Shown piece by piece: positions 5,693 through 6,452 of a stretch of DNA of 6,452 nt. Positions within the stretch are counted from its first letter, which is position 1. Each line of letters opens with the position of its first letter. Below the pieces are notes generated by a model. It had not been told where the DNA came from. It did no database searches and saw only the letters and a list, made by a program, of their open reading frames with translations. A program made the position numbers and the translations under genes. This DNA is from Spartobacteria bacterium (GTDB lineage: Bacteria; Verrucomicrobiota; Verrucomicrobiia; Chthoniobacterales; UBA10450): positions 1 through 6,452 of the forward strand of contig JAJPJU010000029.1 in NCBI GenBank assembly GCA_021324035.1, written 5' to 3'.

Positions 5693-6452
5693 ATGATCAA
5701 AGTTGAAAATTTAACCAAGCGTTACGCCGGGCACACTGCGATCCGCGATCTGAATTTCGAGGTCGGACAGGGCGAAATCATGGGCTTCCTCGGACCGAAC
5801 GGCGCCGGCAAAACGACAACCATGCGGATCTTGGCTGGATTCATGCCGGCCACTTCCGGTCGCGCATCGATCGCCGGGTTTGATGTGTTCGATCAATCGC
5901 TTCAGGCCCGCTCGCATCTGGGTTACATGCCGGAAAACGTGCCGCTCTACAACGACATGCGGGTCACCGAATATCTCGATTATCGGGCCGCGCTCAAAGG
6001 CGTGCCGCATCGCCGGGTTGCCGAACGAGTTGGCGATGTCAAGGAATTGTGCGGATTGCGCGAGGTGGAACGAAAATTAATCAGCGCGCTTTCGAAGGGT
6101 TATCGACAGCGCGTCGGCCTGGCCGATGCGCTTTTGAACGAGCCGGACCTTTTGATTCTCGACGAACCGACAATCGGTCTCGATCCGAACCAAATTCGTC
6201 AGGTCCGCGAGTTAATTAAAAACCTCGGCAAGCAACATACGATTTTGCTTTCGACCCACATTTTGCCGGAAGTAGAGATGACCTGCAGCCGCGTCATTAT
6301 TATTCATAAAGGCAAGATCGAGGCCTGCGATACGCCGGACAATCTACTGGCTCAGCTTCGCCAGGCCGGAGGAGTAATTGTGGAAGCGAAAACCGGATCT
6401 GACGATGGCGTCGAGCAATTGAAGCAAATTTCGGGCGTCCGGGACGTCACCA
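5693..6452 (+). CDS. ABC transporter ATP-binding protein, GldA/NosF-like, runs off right edge
   Basis: The open frame from the ATG at 5693 continues for 253 codons to the window edge without a stop. It is the cytoplasmic ATPase of an ABC transporter, probably an ABC-2 type exporter. Visible parts are Walker A GPNGAGKTT (34-42), the Q-loop region GYMPENVPLY (77-86), the signature LSKGYRQRVGLA (133-144), Walker B LLILDEP (153-159), the D-loop GLDP (162-165) and the H-loop His189 in STHIL. The LSKGYRQR signature and the Glu in place of the Q-loop Gln are typical of the GldA/NosF/CcmA-like branch whose partners are ABC-2 permeases; in gliding Bacteroidetes GldA works with GldF and GldG, but homologues are widespread in non-gliding bacteria, so no gliding role is claimed. 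Residues after about 218 (NLLAQLRQAGGVIVEA) start the usual C-terminal extension of this branch. A permease gene would be expected just to the right. It lies 57 bp after the protease gene on the same strand and lacks a clear Shine-Dalgarno. The substrate is unknown. Confidence 0.93.
   Translation, partial: MIKVENLTKRYAGHTAIRDLNFEVGQGEIMGFLGPNGAGKTTTMRILAGFMPATSGRASIAGFDVFDQSLQARSHLGYMPENVPLYNDMRVTEYLDYRAALKGVPHRRVAERVGDVKELCGLREVERKLISALSKGYRQRVGLADALLNEPDLLILDEPTIGLDPNQIRQVRELIKNLGKQHTILLSTHILPEVEMTCSRVIIIHKGKIEACDTPDNLLAQLRQAGGVIVEAKTGSDDGVEQLKQISGVRDVT

Noticed and set aside
5711..6010. 99-codon minus-strand open frame within the ABC ATPase
   Set aside because: The plus-strand frame carries Walker A, the signature and Walker B in order; the minus frame is its shadow.

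Overview
This 6.45 kb window is ordinary bacterial chromosome carrying core-metabolism and envelope-maintenance genes. I see no phage, plasmid, CRISPR, tRNA or rRNA signal and no insertion sequence. Five protein genes fill it; two run off the ends. Base composition is moderately GC-rich and looks even throughout. The tight gene spacing, the mostly missing Shine-Dalgarno sequences and the style of the proteins would suit a soil bacterium of the Verrucomicrobiota (Spartobacteria-like) or Acidobacteriota type. That placement is an impression from the proteins and the repeat style, not a demonstrated result.

Left two thirds, minus strand (4386 down to 1): a classical 2-oxoglutarate dehydrogenase operon in the order odhA/sucA (E1), odhB/sucB (E2), lpd (E3, cut by the left edge). 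Together they encode the complete complex that turns 2-oxoglutarate, CoA and NAD+ into succinyl-CoA, CO2 and NADH in the TCA cycle. E1 decarboxylates on thiamine diphosphate, E2 carries the succinyl group on a lipoyl-lysine arm to CoA, and E3 reoxidises the lipoyl group. The gaps are short (48 and 60 bp). The 60-bp gap between odhB and lpd holds a 42-bp imperfect palindrome resembling a dispersed REP-type repeat; it ends one base before the lpd ribosome binding site.

Middle (4387-4480): a 94-bp divergent intergenic region that must hold the promoters for both the odh operon and the rightward genes.

Right third, plus strand: an exported HtrA/Deg-family serine protease with an intact catalytic triad and one PDZ domain, then after 57 bp an ABC-transporter ATPase of the GldA/NosF-like (ABC-2 exporter) type that runs off the right edge. 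They face away from the odh operon and have no evident functional link to it.

The long open frames antisense to odhA and odhB are coding shadows. I found no convincing undescribed system. The items most worth a second look are the palindromic element between odhB and lpd, the hairpin at the GTG start of odhB, the single-PDZ architecture of the secreted protease, and the non-canonical Q-loop and signature of the ATPase.
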